From NCBI RefSeq assembly GCF_001548395.1, contig NZ_AP017367.1, forward strand, positions 3,013,001-3,077,000: DNA of 64,000 nt, in the 5' to 3' direction. Made by a program: the position numbers and the translations under genes. Numbering within the stretch: position 1 is the stretch's first letter; each line of letters opens with the position of its first letter. This document shows positions 17,660 to 26,887 of this stretch, in pieces. This stretch comes from Leptolyngbya sp. O-77. Lineage in GTDB: Bacteria; Cyanobacteriota; Cyanobacteriia; Elainellales; Elainellaceae. Under the pieces are notes generated by a model. The model saw nothing but the letters and a program-made list of their open reading frames with translations. It made no database searches and was not told where the DNA came from.

Positions 17660-18043
17660 CTATGGCGCGGCCTGCTCGACAAGTGCCCGACAGCCCGCTA
17701 ATCCGAGTTGGGGCTGCTGTCGATAGGCTTCATCGGCCACCCAAATGTGAAGGGTGCGATCGCCCCGAATTTCGTATAAATATTCCACCGTCGGGTCAAA
17801 CTCGGTGCTGGCTTTCAGGTTCGAGAAATCATCTTCACAAAACTCAAACCCTAACCGCACAATCACTTGCGCGACCAGGCAAGCAGGCGTGTCACTCTGT
17901 TCGCCCACCAGACCCCGCTCCTGCCAAAAGGTTTCTAAAAAGGGCCTCAAGATCGGCAGGAGTCGCTCAGGTGTGCCATTCCGGCTGGCGTAGATGACAA
18001 TCGGGCTGCCCTCGATCAGGATATGACAGGGTGTAGCAGACAT
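17660..18043 (-). CDS. small conserved hypothetical protein downstream of larB
   Basis: The start MSATPCHILIEGSPIVIYAS is chosen because it lies 19 bp after the larB stop; the frame stays open further upstream into larB. The 127-residue product has IVIYASRNGTPERLLPILRP, a helix with WQERGLVGEQSDTPACLVAQ, VIVRLGFEFCEDDFSNLKAS and FDPTVEYLYEIRGDRTLHIW. It looks like a small alpha/beta domain without catalytic motifs known to me. The tight spacing suggests co-transcription with larB. Confidence 0.6.
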   Translation of the reverse strand: MSATPCHILIEGSPIVIYASRNGTPERLLPILRPFLETFWQERGLVGEQSDTPACLVAQVIVRLGFEFCEDDFSNLKASTEFDPTVEYLYEIRGDRTLHIWVADEAYRQQPQLGLAGCRALVEQAAP

Positions 18044-18062
18044 AGCAGCACTTGGAGATGAC

Positions 18063-18866
18063 TTAGATAGGGTACTCCTTTGGGGAGTTAGATTCAACGG
18101 TAATCCGTGATGCAGTCCGCAGGATTTGCCCTGCCAGCACCGCTGCCCCAAAGCCATTGTCGATGTTCACCACGCCGATGCCTGCCGCACAGGAATTGAG
18201 CATGGTCAGCAAGGCCGCCAGCCCGTCGAAGCTGGCTCCATAGCCAACGCTGGTGGGCACGGCGATCACAGGACAATCCGCCAGCCCCGCCACCACGCTG
18301 GGCAGCGCCCCTTCCATGCCCGCCACCACAATCAGCACGTCCGCCGTTTGCACAAAATGGCGATTGTTCAGCAGCCGATGGATGCCCGCTACGCCCACGT
18401 CCCACAGCCGCTGTACCCGAAACCCAGAAAGTTCTGCCGTAATGGCTGCTTCCTCGGCCACAGGGAGATCTGCTGTACCCGCCGACAGGAGCGTGATCGT
18501 GCCGGGATGGACAGGTGTGAGCGTGAGGGGGGCGATCGCACAAATTCGCGCCATTGGGTAATACACTGCGTCCGGCACGAGCGATCGCACTTGGTCATAC
18601 ACCGCTGGCTCGATGCGCGTCGCCATCACCACGCGGCTGCGCTGGCGCATGGTTTGCATAATCTGGGCGATTTGCTCCGGCGTTTTGCCAGGGCCCCAGA
18701 TAGCTTCGGGAAAGCCTGTCCGCAGCGCCCGATGGTGGTCAATTTTGGCGAAATCTTCAACGGGTTCAAAGTCGAAATATTTCAGCTTTTCGAGCGCCGT
18801 ATCGGGGCTGACCTGGCCCTGGGCAACGGCGTTGAGCAGATGGCGGAGCGCTTCGGGAGTAGACAC
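18063..18866 (-). CDS. larB: nickel pincer cofactor biosynthesis protein LarB
   Basis: LarB carboxylates and hydrolyses nicotinic acid adenine dinucleotide in the first step of making the nickel-pincer nucleotide of lactate racemase. The fold resembles PurE. Visible motifs are DHHRALRTGFPEAIWGPGKT, LLSAGTADLPVAEEAA, LWDVGVAGIHRLL, IVVAGMEGALPSVVAGL and VPTSVGYGASFDGLAALLTM. It has 267 residues and a GTG start. No larC or larE is in the window, though a lactate permease gene lies at 20178. Cyanobacteria often carry larB alone. Confidence 0.93.
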   Translation of the reverse strand: MSTPEALRHLLNAVAQGQVSPDTALEKLKYFDFEPVEDFAKIDHHRALRTGFPEAIWGPGKTPEQIAQIMQTMRQRSRVVMATRIEPAVYDQVRSLVPDAVYYPMARICAIAPLTLTPVHPGTITLLSAGTADLPVAEEAAITAELSGFRVQRLWDVGVAGIHRLLNNRHFVQTADVLIVVAGMEGALPSVVAGLADCPVIAVPTSVGYGASFDGLAALLTMLNSCAAGIGVVNIDNGFGAAVLAGQILRTASRITVESNSPKEYPI

Positions 18867-18873
18867 AGAGAAG

Positions 18874-18914
18874 GGGTTAGGGGTTAGGGGTTGGGGGTTA
18901 GGGGTTGGGGGTTA
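18874..18914. repeat. GGGGTTA heptanucleotide repeat (STRR-like)
   Basis: Five to six heptamers alternate between GGGGTTA and GGGGTTG just upstream of the larB start. The same heptamers occur at 38177-38212. They belong to the short tandemly repeated repetitive sequences known in cyanobacteria. Confidence 0.85.
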
Positions 18915-19063
18915 GGCTCTGTTTTATAAAGTTGATTTTTTTATGCGCGACACACATGAAAAATCGACCTTTTTGGACACTTTGAAAACACACCCTAGAA
19001 GGAGAGAGGGGGTGGTGGGGTGATGGAGTGATGGGGTGGCGGGCTAAATGGGCGGCGCAGACT

Positions 19064-19128
19064 CATCATCGCCTCATCCCATCATCGCCTCATCCCATCA
19101 TCACCTCATCCCATCATCGCCTTATCGC
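19064..19128. repeat. 16-bp tandem repeat, about four copies
   Basis: The unit CATCATCGCCTCATCC is repeated with small changes (one copy has CATCACC, the last is partial). It lies upstream of the Uma2 start at 19255. Confidence 0.85.
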
Positions 19129-19254
19129 AAAACGCCTTCCTCACCTAAGGCTAGCGGCTTACTGGTGGATTTGGGGCGATCGCCCTGCCCTCGATCTGCT
19201 CTGCGAACCTTCTTCGCTAGACTAAGACAAAACGCATTGGAAAGATTAATTCCC

Positions 19255-20031
19255 ATGTCTGTCCCAGCGACTCCTGCCACCCAACCTGCACCCGAAGCGG
19301 CCTCGGCTTTGGATGCTGAGGCTTCTTTCGAGGCTTCTTTCTATGAGCAGGCGCAGGCGGATGGTGTGACCTTTCCACCGGGCGACCTCTACAGCGACGA
19401 GCCTCCTTTGGAAACCGATTTTCATTTGCAGCAAATGCTGCTGCTGATCAAGTGTCTGGACTGGTTTTGGCGCGATCGCCAGGATTTTTACGCTTCTGGC
19501 AATCTCACGATCTATTACAGCCCAAATCAGACCAAATCGAAGGATTTTCGCGGCCCCAGATTTCTTTGTGGGTGCTGGGTGCAGAAAAACGTCCCCGCAA
19601 AAGCTGGGTGGTGTGGGGAAGAGGACGGCAAGTATCCCAACGTGATTATCGAGCTATTGTCGCCGTCCACCGCCAGCACCGACCGGAGCTTAAAGAAGCA
19701 AATTTATCAAGACACCTTCCGCACGCCAGACTATTTCTGGTTTGACCCAAACACGCAGGAATTTCAGGGCTTCCATTTGGTGGATGGGGCGTATCAAGAC
19801 TTGCCGCCCAATGCACAGGGACACCTGTGGAGCCAGCAGTTGCAGCTCTGGCTAGGCGTAGTGGCGGGGCAACTCCGGTTTTTTACACCAGAGGGCGAAC
19901 TCGTGCCTACGCCAGAGGAATCGGCCCTGGCAGAGCAGCAGCAGCGACTGGCGGAACAGCAGCGGCGAGAGGCGGCTGAGGCGCTGCTAGCTCAGTACCG
20001 CGATCGCTTTGGCGATTTGCCTCCTGAATAA
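19255..20031 (+). CDS. Uma2 (DUF820) family endonuclease-like protein with scrambled core
   Basis: Start MSVPATPATQPAPEAASALD is preferred over an upstream frame through the repeats. The Uma2 fold is a PD-(D/E)xK nuclease-like domain abundant in cyanobacteria, with no settled role. The order is LETDFHLQQMLLLIKCLDWF, FYASGNLTIYYSPNQ, YPNVIIELLSPSTASTD and TPDYFWFDPNTQEFQGFHLV, then a coiled C-terminus. Between 19558 and 19617 the frame reads PRFLCGCWVQKNVPAKAGWC. If one base is dropped at 19558, at 19571 and at 19617, the conserved PDFFVVLGAEKRPRKSWVVW EEDGKYP appears. Three +1 insertions cancel, so the gene stays open but the predicted active-site Asp region is wrong. Confidence 0.8.
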   Translation: MSVPATPATQPAPEAASALDAEASFEASFYEQAQADGVTFPPGDLYSDEPPLETDFHLQQMLLLIKCLDWFWRDRQDFYASGNLTIYYSPNQTKSKDFRGPRFLCGCWVQKNVPAKAGWCGEEDGKYPNVIIELLSPSTASTDRSLKKQIYQDTFRTPDYFWFDPNTQEFQGFHLVDGAYQDLPPNAQGHLWSQQLQLWLGVVAGQLRFFTPEGELVPTPEESALAEQQQRLAEQQRREAAEALLAQYRDRFGDLPPE

Positions 20032-20177
20032 CTTCCCAAATTCCCGAAGTTGGGCGCAGCCGTTCAGCCCAATCGCTCAGCACGGGCGACAGCGCGAGAG
20101 TGTATCGCAGTTCCTAGACAGGCAGCGGAATATGCTCTAGGAAAAAAGCATCCAAACTGTTTGCTTTCCTAAATCTT

Positions 20178-21844
20178 GTGCTGCATTTTTTATTCGCCGC
20201 GCTGCCGATTCTGACGGTGTTTGTGCTGCTGTTGGGGGCACGGCTGTCTGCGGGACGGGCCATGCCGATCGCCTACCTGGTAACGGTGGCGATCGCCCTC
20301 TGGATCTGGGCGCGTTCCACCGGGTTTGGGTGTGGCGGGCTTCTAGTATCCAGGGCTTGTTTATTGCGCTGGAAATTCTCTACATCGTGTTTGGGGCGGT
20401 GCTGCTGCTGAATACGTTGCAGGCATCGGGCGCGATTCAGGCGATTCGGCGGAGCCTGCTGTCAATTTCGGGCGATCGCCGGGTGCAGGTGATCATCATT
20501 GCGTGGCTCTTTGGCAGCTTTATCGAAGGGGCATCGGGCTTTGGCACGCCAGCGGTGATCTGCGTACCGCTGCTGGTGGCCATTGGCTTTCCGGCGATGG
20601 CGGCGGTGCTGGCAGCGCTGATTATCCAGAGTACGCCGTCTACCTTTGGCGCGGTGGGTACGCCCGTGCTGATCGGCATCGACGCGGGGCTGGCAGGGGT
20701 AGAAGCGGTGCAGGCGCAGGCCGCCGCGCTGGGGCTGAGCTATCCGCAATATCTCAAGGCGATCGGAACCGTTGCGGGCACACTGCATGGCATCGTCGGC
20801 ACATTGATTCCGCTGATTCTTTGCATTATGCTGACGGTCTTTTTTGGCGATCGCCCCTCGATTCGTCAGGGGTTGGCGGCGTGGAAGTTTGCGCTGTTTG
20901 CGGGGCTGGCCTTCACCGTGCCCTACGCGCTGACAGCGCGGGTGCTGGGGCCAGAGTTTCCCACGATCATCGGCGGGCTGCTGGGGCTGGCGATCGTCGT
21001 TCCTATGGCGCGGGCGGGCTGGCTATTGCCGCCAGAGTCCTGGGACTTTCCACCGAGGGAGCAATGGGACGATTCGTGGCAGGGCAGCACCACGCCGCAG
21101 CTAACGGGCGATCGCCCCCTGATGAATCGCACCAAAGCTTGGTTGCCCTACGTGCTGGTGGGGCTGCTGCTGGTAATTTCGCGGGTAGTGCCGCCTGTGC
21201 AATCTGCCCTCCGCGCCGTGCAGATTCGCTGGCCAGAAATTTTGGGTACTCCGCTGACGGCGACGATTTTGCCGCTCTATCTGCCGCCGACGATTTTGCT
21301 GGCGGTGGTGGGCATCACCTACTTCCTGCACCAGATGAAGCCCGTAGACTTGCGGGGGGCGATCGCCGAGGCGCTGCCCGTCATTCGCAAGGTGACGCTG
21401 GCGCTGGGCGCAGCCGTGCTGATGGCGCGGGTATTCATCAACTCTGGTACAAACGACAGTGGGCTAGCCAGTATGCCCCTCACCCTGGCGGACACCATGT
21501 CGGCGATCGCCGGACAAAGCTGGCCCCTGTTTGCTCCGCTGGTGGGGCTGATCGGCGCGTTTGTCGCAGGCAGCGTTACCGTCAGCAATATGATGTTTTC
21601 GCTATTCCAGTTTGGCGTAGCGGATCAGCTCAGCCTTTCCACCACGCTGGTTCTGGCGCTTCAGTGCGTTGGCGCGTCGGCCGGCAACATGATCTGCGTG
21701 TCCAATATTGTCGCCGCTGCTGCCACCGTTGGGCTGCTGGGGCGCGAAGGCTCGATTATCCGCAAGCTGCTGCTGCCTTCACTCTATTACATCGGGCTAG
21801 GCGGGCTGCTGGGGCTGGCGTGGCAGGTTTGGGGGGGTGGGTGA
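20178..21844 (+). CDS. lldP: L-lactate permease family transporter, frame-shifted
   Basis: The family (LctP) imports lactate or glycolate with protons through 12 or more membrane helices. The first part (GTG start, [20 protein letters not shown]) and the second part (from about 20340, [20 protein letters not shown]) are in different frames. Removing one C near 20313 and one G at 20337-20339 gives [20 protein letters not shown], as expected for the family, and a 554-residue protein. Other landmarks are [34 protein letters not shown] and [20 protein letters not shown]. As read, the gene is broken 50 codons in. The slip is probably a sequence error, but a real pseudogene is possible. Confidence 0.88.
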
Positions 21845-21885
21845 AGAAGGAAGAACGAAGAGGGAAGAAGGAAGAACGAAGAGGG
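21843..21885. repeat. 21-bp purine repeat left of csaB
   Basis: Two copies of a 21-bp unit built from the heptamers GAAGAAG, GAAGAAC and GAAGAGG follow the lldP stop. An inverted relative lies at 23036-23092, beyond csaB. Confidence 0.85.
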
Positions 21886-21906
21886 AAAATTTGGATTGGG
21901 AGGTTG

Positions 21907-21957
21907 GTGCAAAATCCAAAATCGCAAATCCAAAATCCAAAATCGCAAATCTAAAGT
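21907..21957. repeat. AAAATCCAAAATC-type repeat
   Basis: Five AAAATC/CAAATC words in tandem between the end of lldP and the end of csaB. No gene is present; the same word class occurs inside the alpha-mannosidase gene. Confidence 0.8.
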
Positions 21958-21970
21958 CGAGACTTGGATA

Positions 21971-23005
21971 TCAGAGGAGCTGGGCGAGCAGGTCGCGGTG
22001 GATGGCGGCGCGATCGCCAATGGCAGCGAGTTGGTCGGCAGAAAGTCCGTCTCCGTTGGCGTAGAGATCGATCCAGGTGTGGCTGATGGCCGCAGCATCG
22101 TCGGGAATTTGATCCAGTTCCCAGCCCGGAAGCTGATATTCGTCCATCAGGCGGCTGACTTTGGGGTCGTAGCTAATGGCAAAGCAGCGGCACTGATGGG
22201 CGGCGGCCATGATCAGACCGTGCAGACGCATGGCGATCGCCAGTTCCACGCCTTGAAACAGCCCGGCAAGCTGGAGCGGGTCAGTGAGCGTCAGAACGGT
22301 GCTGTGGTCGGGCAGATAAGTATGCAGCGTTTGGGCGATCGCCCCATCTTGCACGGGTTGGAACGGAACCAGCAGTACGTGGGTCTGGGTTGCCTGCTGA
22401 AACATCGCCAGGGCCCGGCCCAGCCTGTGCAATCGGGCCTCGGTCAACGCCACATGGGGGCGCAGGGCAACGGCCACTCGCGGCGCGGGCAAATCCCACA
22501 GCCCCGGCACCGGGCGACCCTGCAACACCCACACCGGGTCGGGAGCCAATGTTACAGGTATATCCCAGGCGGTGAGCAGTTCCGCAGAGGGGCGATCGCG
22601 CACACTCACGCCCTGACATCCAGTAAACGCTCGCCGGGCCAGCCACCGACTGGGCGCACGATGCAGCGGCCCCACGCCCTGGGCCCAGGCAATGGTTTTT
22701 AGCCCCAGGCGCTGGGCAGTCAGCATTAGCCCGCCATAATACCAGGGATTCACGGCGCTGGTCGCATCTTGCATGAGACTGCCGCCGCCCCAGATAAAGG
22801 CATCCGACCGACGGAGTGCTTGCAGAACTTGTGCGGCATTCATGCGATCGCACGCCTCCACCCCAAACCGAGTTGCCGTCTCCGCCGGATCGCCCGACAG
22901 CACCAGCGGCGTTACCTGGGGCGGCAGCATTTGCAACAGCGTCGCCAGCAGCGCCTCGTCGCCGCCATTCCCCTTGCCATAGTAGCCACACAAAACCGCC
23001 CGCAT
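21971..23005 (-). CDS. csaB: polysaccharide pyruvyl transferase CsaB
   Basis: The start MRAVLCGYYGKGNGGDEALL gives the GT-B-like N-terminus; the open frame upstream to 23164 only translates a purine-rich repeat. Motifs are FIWGGGSLMQDATSAVNPWY, IAWAQGVGPLHR, VSVRDRPSAELL and IAMRLHGLIMAAAHQCRCFA. CsaB adds pyruvyl groups to cell-wall polysaccharides, which in Gram-positives anchors S-layer proteins; in cyanobacteria it is linked to envelope or exopolysaccharide modification. It has 344 residues, with no signal peptide. It is flanked by inverted purine/pyrimidine repeats. Confidence 0.92.
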   Translation of the reverse strand: MRAVLCGYYGKGNGGDEALLATLLQMLPPQVTPLVLSGDPAETATRFGVEACDRMNAAQVLQALRRSDAFIWGGGSLMQDATSAVNPWYYGGLMLTAQRLGLKTIAWAQGVGPLHRAPSRWLARRAFTGCQGVSVRDRPSAELLTAWDIPVTLAPDPVWVLQGRPVPGLWDLPAPRVAVALRPHVALTEARLHRLGRALAMFQQATQTHVLLVPFQPVQDGAIAQTLHTYLPDHSTVLTLTDPLQLAGLFQGVELAIAMRLHGLIMAAAHQCRCFAISYDPKVSRLMDEYQLPGWELDQIPDDAAAISHTWIDLYANGDGLSADQLAAIGDRAAIHRDLLAQLL

Positions 23006-23035
23006 GGATTGTTTATACTGAACCTTAGACTTTCG

Positions 23036-23092
23036 CTCTTCCCTCTTCCCTCTTCGTTCTTCCCTCTTCGTTCTTCCCTCTTCCCTTCTGTT
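23036..23092. repeat. pyrimidine heptamer repeat right of csaB
   Basis: Tandem 14-bp units TCTTCGTTCTTCCC (23051 and 23065) within a longer CTCTTCC tract. It is the reverse complement of the array at 21843-21885, so csaB sits between inverted copies about 1.1 kb apart. It lies directly upstream of the csaB start. Confidence 0.85.
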
Positions 23093-23132
23093 CCCCCAAA
23101 AATCATGCCACGAGTTGTCCCCGGTTCTGCCT

Positions 23133-23438
23133 ATGCACGCCCTCTCAATTCCCACCTGGATCATTCATATTTCAAGCGTGGTGGAGTGGATCGCCGCCAT
23201 CTGGCTGGTGTGGGTCTATGCTGACGTGTCGCAGCAGCCCGCCTGGCGATCGCTCTCCTGGGGAATGCTGCCTGTGCTGATCAGCGCCATGTGTGCCTGC
23301 ACCTGGCACTTTTTCGACAATGCGCCCCAGTTGGAGTGGCTGGTGACGGTGCAGGCGGCGACGACCGTTCTGGGCAATGTTACGCTTTGCATCGCGGGCT
23401 GGTGGATCTGGCGAGCCACTCGACCTGCAAACGAATAG
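23133..23438 (+). CDS. DUF2499 (Ycf49-like) membrane protein
   Basis: The start MHALSIPTWIIHISSVVEWI is preferred over an ATG six codons earlier since the family begins with ALSIPTWIIH. About three membrane helices are visible: VVEWIAAIWLVWVYA, GMLPVLISAMCACTWHFF and TTVLGNVTLCIAGWWIW. Length 101 residues is usual. The family is also encoded in some algal plastids as Ycf49 and has no confirmed function. It is divergent from csaB. Confidence 0.85.
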   Translation: MHALSIPTWIIHISSVVEWIAAIWLVWVYADVSQQPAWRSLSWGMLPVLISAMCACTWHFFDNAPQLEWLVTVQAATTVLGNVTLCIAGWWIWRATRPANE

Positions 23439-23578
23439 GGCAAAAAATTGAGGGCAAAGAGATTGGGGCAAAAAAAATAAGGGCAAGGGGCGATCGCCCA
23501 ACTTAACCCTCCAGTTCTTTCACCAAACTCCCAAAATCCAAAATCCAAAATCCTGAGAGCCTGGGCTATCCCTCACAA

Positions 23579-24082
23579 CTACCCCTCACTACTTTTAGAC
23601 TGCCCCCGCTGCGTGAAATCCTCTGGGCGCAGGTTCGAGAGAAAGTCGCGGAAGGCCTGGCGCTCTGCTTCGTCGGCATCCGTGTCCACTGGGTAAGACG
23701 CATCGGCAACGACCTCCTCCATCACCCAGATCGGGCTGCGCGTGCGGATGGCAATCACGATCGCATCACTGGGACGAGCGTCGATTTCTTTGCGGACTTC
23801 GCCCTGGCGAATCGTCAGGATGGCGTAAAACGTGTTGTCTTGAAGCGAATGAATGACAACCCGCTCAACCGTCAAGTCGCATTCATCCAGAATATTGACC
23901 AGCAAATCGTGGGTGAGGGGACGGGGCGGAGTCTGGTTCTCGATCGCGCTCATGATAGCGCGAGCCTGATCGTGGGCGATATAGATCGGAAGCTGCCGTC
24001 GTTCGGATGCGTCTCGCAGCAGCACCAAAGGGCTACGGGAGGCTGCCTCTAGGGCAATTCCAGCGACTTTCATCTCAATCAT
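23579..24082 (-). CDS. bifunctional nuclease domain (DUF151) protein
   Basis: The 167-residue protein has MIEMKVAGIALEAASRSPLV, LLRDASERRQLPIYIAHDQA, RPLTHDLLVNILDECDLTVE and IDARPSDAIVIAIRTRSPIW. This is the BFN/DUF151 domain, described with nuclease activity in some plant and Thermotoga proteins; its cyanobacterial role is not settled. An acidic tail follows. The start could also be the ATG three codons later. A 715-bp spacer lies upstream. Confidence 0.85.
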   Translation of the reverse strand: MIEMKVAGIALEAASRSPLVLLRDASERRQLPIYIAHDQARAIMSAIENQTPPRPLTHDLLVNILDECDLTVERVVIHSLQDNTFYAILTIRQGEVRKEIDARPSDAIVIAIRTRSPIWVMEEVVADASYPVDTDADEAERQAFRDFLSNLRPEDFTQRGQSKSSEG

Positions 24083-24797
24083 TCATCTAGCCTCTAGAAT
24101 CCGTTCAGCAAAGGGATGGAAAGGCGGGGACTGGATCTGTGAAACCCTTGAGCTTGATATAGCCTAGCACCAAGCCCAATGGATCAGGCGGGTCGTTGAG
24201 ACACGAAACTAGAAGCCAAAACCCAGTCAAAACCAGATCAAAACCTCTAATATTTGAGATGCCTCCGAGTGTTACAGGAGAATGGTGTGACGCATCTTGA
24301 GACTTAAGCTTTTGAGGCTTAATCACTCAATTTGCGATCGCCAGCATCGAAGCAACTTCCTAGATCCTAGCCTCAGTCCAGTATGACAAGATCAGCTAAT
24401 GAGTTCAATTCGCTTTTGGGGCTATCCGGTCAGCCTTAGAGTTGGGTCTAAGTCGGGTTGAAGTTGCGGGGTTTATAACGTTAGAACCAAAGTTTTCAGC
24501 GCTCAGCGCAAGTTTGAGGGAGTCACAGGTCGCTGAACGGTAGATTGCAGGGTTGTTTTAGTTCAAATGTATCAGTTTTTCCTGAAAAAATCATCTCCTC
24601 AACGGTTCGATTGAACTCCAGTATGCCCTGAAGCACCGACGAATCGACAGCCCCAATGCTGAAGGTTTTCCAAAAAATGTAAGGTTAAGACCGTGTAGAT
24701 AAAGGAAGGCAGATCAGACGGCACAACCCTTGACAAGGGTGACCCGTTGGTTAAACCTGTCCCGATCCTCCAGTCCCTTTTCTAAGGAGATGTTGCT
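24083..24797. other. 715-bp spacer upstream of riboflavin synthase, no gene seen
   Basis: The divergent region between the DUF151 gene and ribE is A/T-richer than its neighbours and holds no believable frame. I looked for an FMN riboswitch near ribE and did not see the conserved core. An SD sequence AAGGAG at 24784-24789 lies eight bases before the ribE GTG start. Confidence 0.5.
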
Positions 24798-25493
24798 GTG
24801 TTCACTGGACTGATTCAAACGCTCGGAACCCTGTCTACTCTCAGCGAAACGGAGGTGCAAGTGACCTGCAAGGATGCTCGCCTGCTCCGCGATTTGGAAC
24901 TAGGGGACAGCGTGGCGGTAGACGGCGTTTGCTTGACGGTGATGCGCTGTTTGGCGGATGGCTTTGTGGCGGCCGTGTCGCCCGAAACGCTGGATCGCAC
25001 AGCGCTGGGACGGCGGAATGTCGAAATGCCTGTAAACCTGGAAGCCTCTCTGCGGGTGGGCAGCAAGCTGGGCGGGCATTTTGTGACGGGGCACGTAGAC
25101 GGGGCGGGCTACTTAGAATCCGCTGTCCCTACGGAAACCTCCTGGGAGATGCGGTTTTCGGTGCGCGATCGCCGCGTGGCTCGCTACATTGTGCCCAAGG
25201 GCAGCATTGCGGTCAACGGCATCAGCCTGACGGTGGCCGATTGCGACGCGGCAGGCAGTTGGTTCACCGTGGCAGTGATCCCGCTGACCTATGCTGAAAC
25301 GAACTTGCAGCACCTTAAGCCGGGCGATCGCGTCAACCTAGAAGGCGACATCCTGGGCAAGTACGTCGAAAAGTTTCTCCGGTTGGGAGATGCCACCCCA
25401 TTCGAGGCTCAGGGATTCGAGGCTCAGGGAACAGAAGATGCGTTACCTGATTCGCTCACGCCTGCTTTTTTGGCAGAACACGGCTACTTATAG
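24798..25493 (+). CDS. ribE: riboflavin synthase alpha chain
   Basis: Riboflavin synthase converts two 6,7-dimethyl-8-ribityllumazines to riboflavin and a pyrimidine. Two lumazine-binding repeats are clear: MFTGLIQTLGTLSTLSETEV with LGDSVAVDGVCLTVMRCLAD, and HFVTGHVDGAGYLESAVPTE with GSIAVNGISLTVADCDAAGS. The start is GTG with SD AAGGAG. The 231-residue chain has a C-terminal extension in which a 15-bp duplication gives FEAQGFEAQG. It converges with proB. Confidence 0.95.
   Translation: MFTGLIQTLGTLSTLSETEVQVTCKDARLLRDLELGDSVAVDGVCLTVMRCLADGFVAAVSPETLDRTALGRRNVEMPVNLEASLRVGSKLGGHFVTGHVDGAGYLESAVPTETSWEMRFSVRDRRVARYIVPKGSIAVNGISLTVADCDAAGSWFTVAVIPLTYAETNLQHLKPGDRVNLEGDILGKYVEKFLRLGDATPFEAQGFEAQGTEDALPDSLTPAFLAEHGYL
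25400..25429. repeat. 15-bp duplication inside ribE
   Basis: Two identical copies of ATTCGAGGCTCAGGG (25400-25414, 25415-25429) encode FEAQG twice in the poorly conserved C-terminal tail of riboflavin synthase. The frame is kept. Confidence 0.92.
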
Positions 25494-25502
25494 CTGGTAG
25501 CT

Positions 25503-25532
25503 GGGTGTTTGTGGATAGGGTGTTTGTGGATC
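25503..25532. repeat. 15-bp duplication after ribE
   Basis: Copies GGGTGTTTGTGGATA (25503-25517) and GGGTGTTTGTGGATC (25518-25532) lie between the convergent ends of ribE and proB. Confidence 0.88.
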
Positions 25533-25569
25533 GCCAGCTTGTTCCCAGTTTGAGATGGAGGGGATTGAG

Positions 25570-26739
25570 CTAATTACTCAGCACCAGGTTGTCGCGATGC
25601 ACCACGGTTTCTGCGCCTGCATAACCCAGGATTTTGGGAATGTCGTCGGAGTGGCGACCGCGAATTTGCTGGAGTTCCGCGCTGCTGTAGTTGACGATGC
25701 CACGGGCGATTTCCTGACCGCTCTGGTCGCAGAGCTGCACTGCGTCCTGGGGCTGAAATTCGCCCTCCACTTCGGCGATGCCCGCCGCCAACAGCGATTT
25801 GCCTGCCTGTCGAATGGCGTTGACTGCGCCTTTGTCTAGATAGAGCTTGCCCGCAGGAACCAGCCCGTGGGCAATCCAGCGCTTGCGGGCATTAAAGGGC
25901 TGGTTTTCTGGCTCAAACTGAGTGCCGAGGGCGGCTCCGGCGAGGATTTGGGCAATATTGTCGGGCGATCGCCCTTCGGTAATCACCGTCCGCACGCCCG
26001 CCGCCGTCGCAATCTTCGCCGCCGAGATCTTCGTCACCATGCCGCCCGTGCCCCAACTGGTGCCGCGATCGCCCACCTCTACCTGTTCTGCCAGCGCGGC
26101 AATGTCGTCCACCAGGCTGATGGGCTGCGCCTCTGGGTGATAGCGTGGATCAGCGGAATAGAGCCGATCCACATCCGTCAGCAAAAACAGCCAGTCTGCT
26201 TCTACCAAACTCGCCACCAGCGCCGACAGCGTATCGTTGTCGCCGAACTTGAGTTCCTCGACGGCCAGCGTGTCGTTTTCGTTCACGATCGGGATTACGC
26301 CTAGCTTCAGCAATTGCCGAAAGGTGCGATAGGCATTGACATAGCGGCTGCGCTGCACCAAGTCGCTGCGGGTCAGCAACACCTGGGCAATGGGCTGATC
26401 CAGCGAAGAAAAAAAGTCATCATACACCCGCATTAGCCGCCCCTGCCCCACGGCTGCCACGGCCTGCTTCATGGCAATGGTGCGAGGGCGTTCTGTCATT
26501 CCCAGTCGCGCACAGCCCACGCCCACCGCTCCAGAGGAGACGAGGATCACCTGATGCCCCTGTCGCCGCAGTTGACACAGCGCCTCAACCAGCTTGGCAA
26601 TGGTGGCGATCGCCAGGTATCCGGTTTCGGGCTGCGTCAGACTGGAGGTGCCAATTTTCACCACGATTGTCTGCATTGCAGACTGGGAAACTGGCTGGGA
26701 ACCGGGCTGGGAACCGGGCTGGGAAACCGTTTGAGTCAT
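25570..26739 (-). CDS. proB: glutamate 5-kinase
   Basis: ProB phosphorylates glutamate in the first step of proline synthesis and is normally feedback-inhibited by proline. The amino-acid kinase domain shows [69 protein letters not shown] and [22 protein letters not shown]-terminal PUA domain (residues about 290-389) contains [20 protein letters not shown]. The N-terminus [20 protein letters not shown] is a 12-bp repeat expansion before the usual start; an in-frame ATG just after it ([10 protein letters not shown]) is an equally plausible start. Confidence 0.95.
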   Translation of the reverse strand: MTQTVSQPGSQPGSQPVSQSAMQTIVVKIGTSSLTQPETGYLAIATIAKLVEALCQLRRQGHQVILVSSGAVGVGCARLGMTERPRTIAMKQAVAAVGQGRLMRVYDDFFSSLDQPIAQVLLTRSDLVQRSRYVNAYRTFRQLLKLGVIPIVNENDTLAVEELKFGDNDTLSALVASLVEADWLFLLTDVDRLYSADPRYHPEAQPISLVDDIAALAEQVEVGDRGTSWGTGGMVTKISAAKIATAAGVRTVITEGRSPDNIAQILAGAALGTQFEPENQPFNARKRWIAHGLVPAGKLYLDKGAVNAIRQAGKSLLAAGIAEVEGEFQPQDAVQLCDQSGQEIARGIVNYSSAELQQIRGRHSDDIPKILGYAGAETVVHRDNLVLSN

Positions 26740-26887
26740 GGTTTGAGAACTGCGGGAATAAGAAAAGCTCTATGGAGGAAGGCTGGAAGCGCGATCGCGG
26801 GAATTCCATGCCTGAACTCTCCCACAACATTATTCCGTAATCTCAATTCCGTTATGACCTACGCCCTTGCGATTAAATTTTCTGGGT

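Larger units (their letters stand above)
18867..19254. other. repeat-rich spacer upstream of larB and Uma2
   Basis: It separates two divergent genes and contains GGGGTTA/GGGGTTG heptamers (18874-18914) and about four copies of a CATCATCGCCTCATCC unit (19064-19128). No gene is seen; promoters for larB and the Uma2 gene must lie here. Confidence 0.5.

Noticed and set aside
20503..21954. A 483-codon frame on the same strand as lldP, out of frame
   Set aside because: The lldP frame encodes the conserved permease; this one has low-complexity Ala/Arg/Gly only.
24600..24797. FMN riboswitch upstream of riboflavin synthase
   Set aside because: The conserved FMN aptamer core could not be found; only a plain SD precedes the GTG start.
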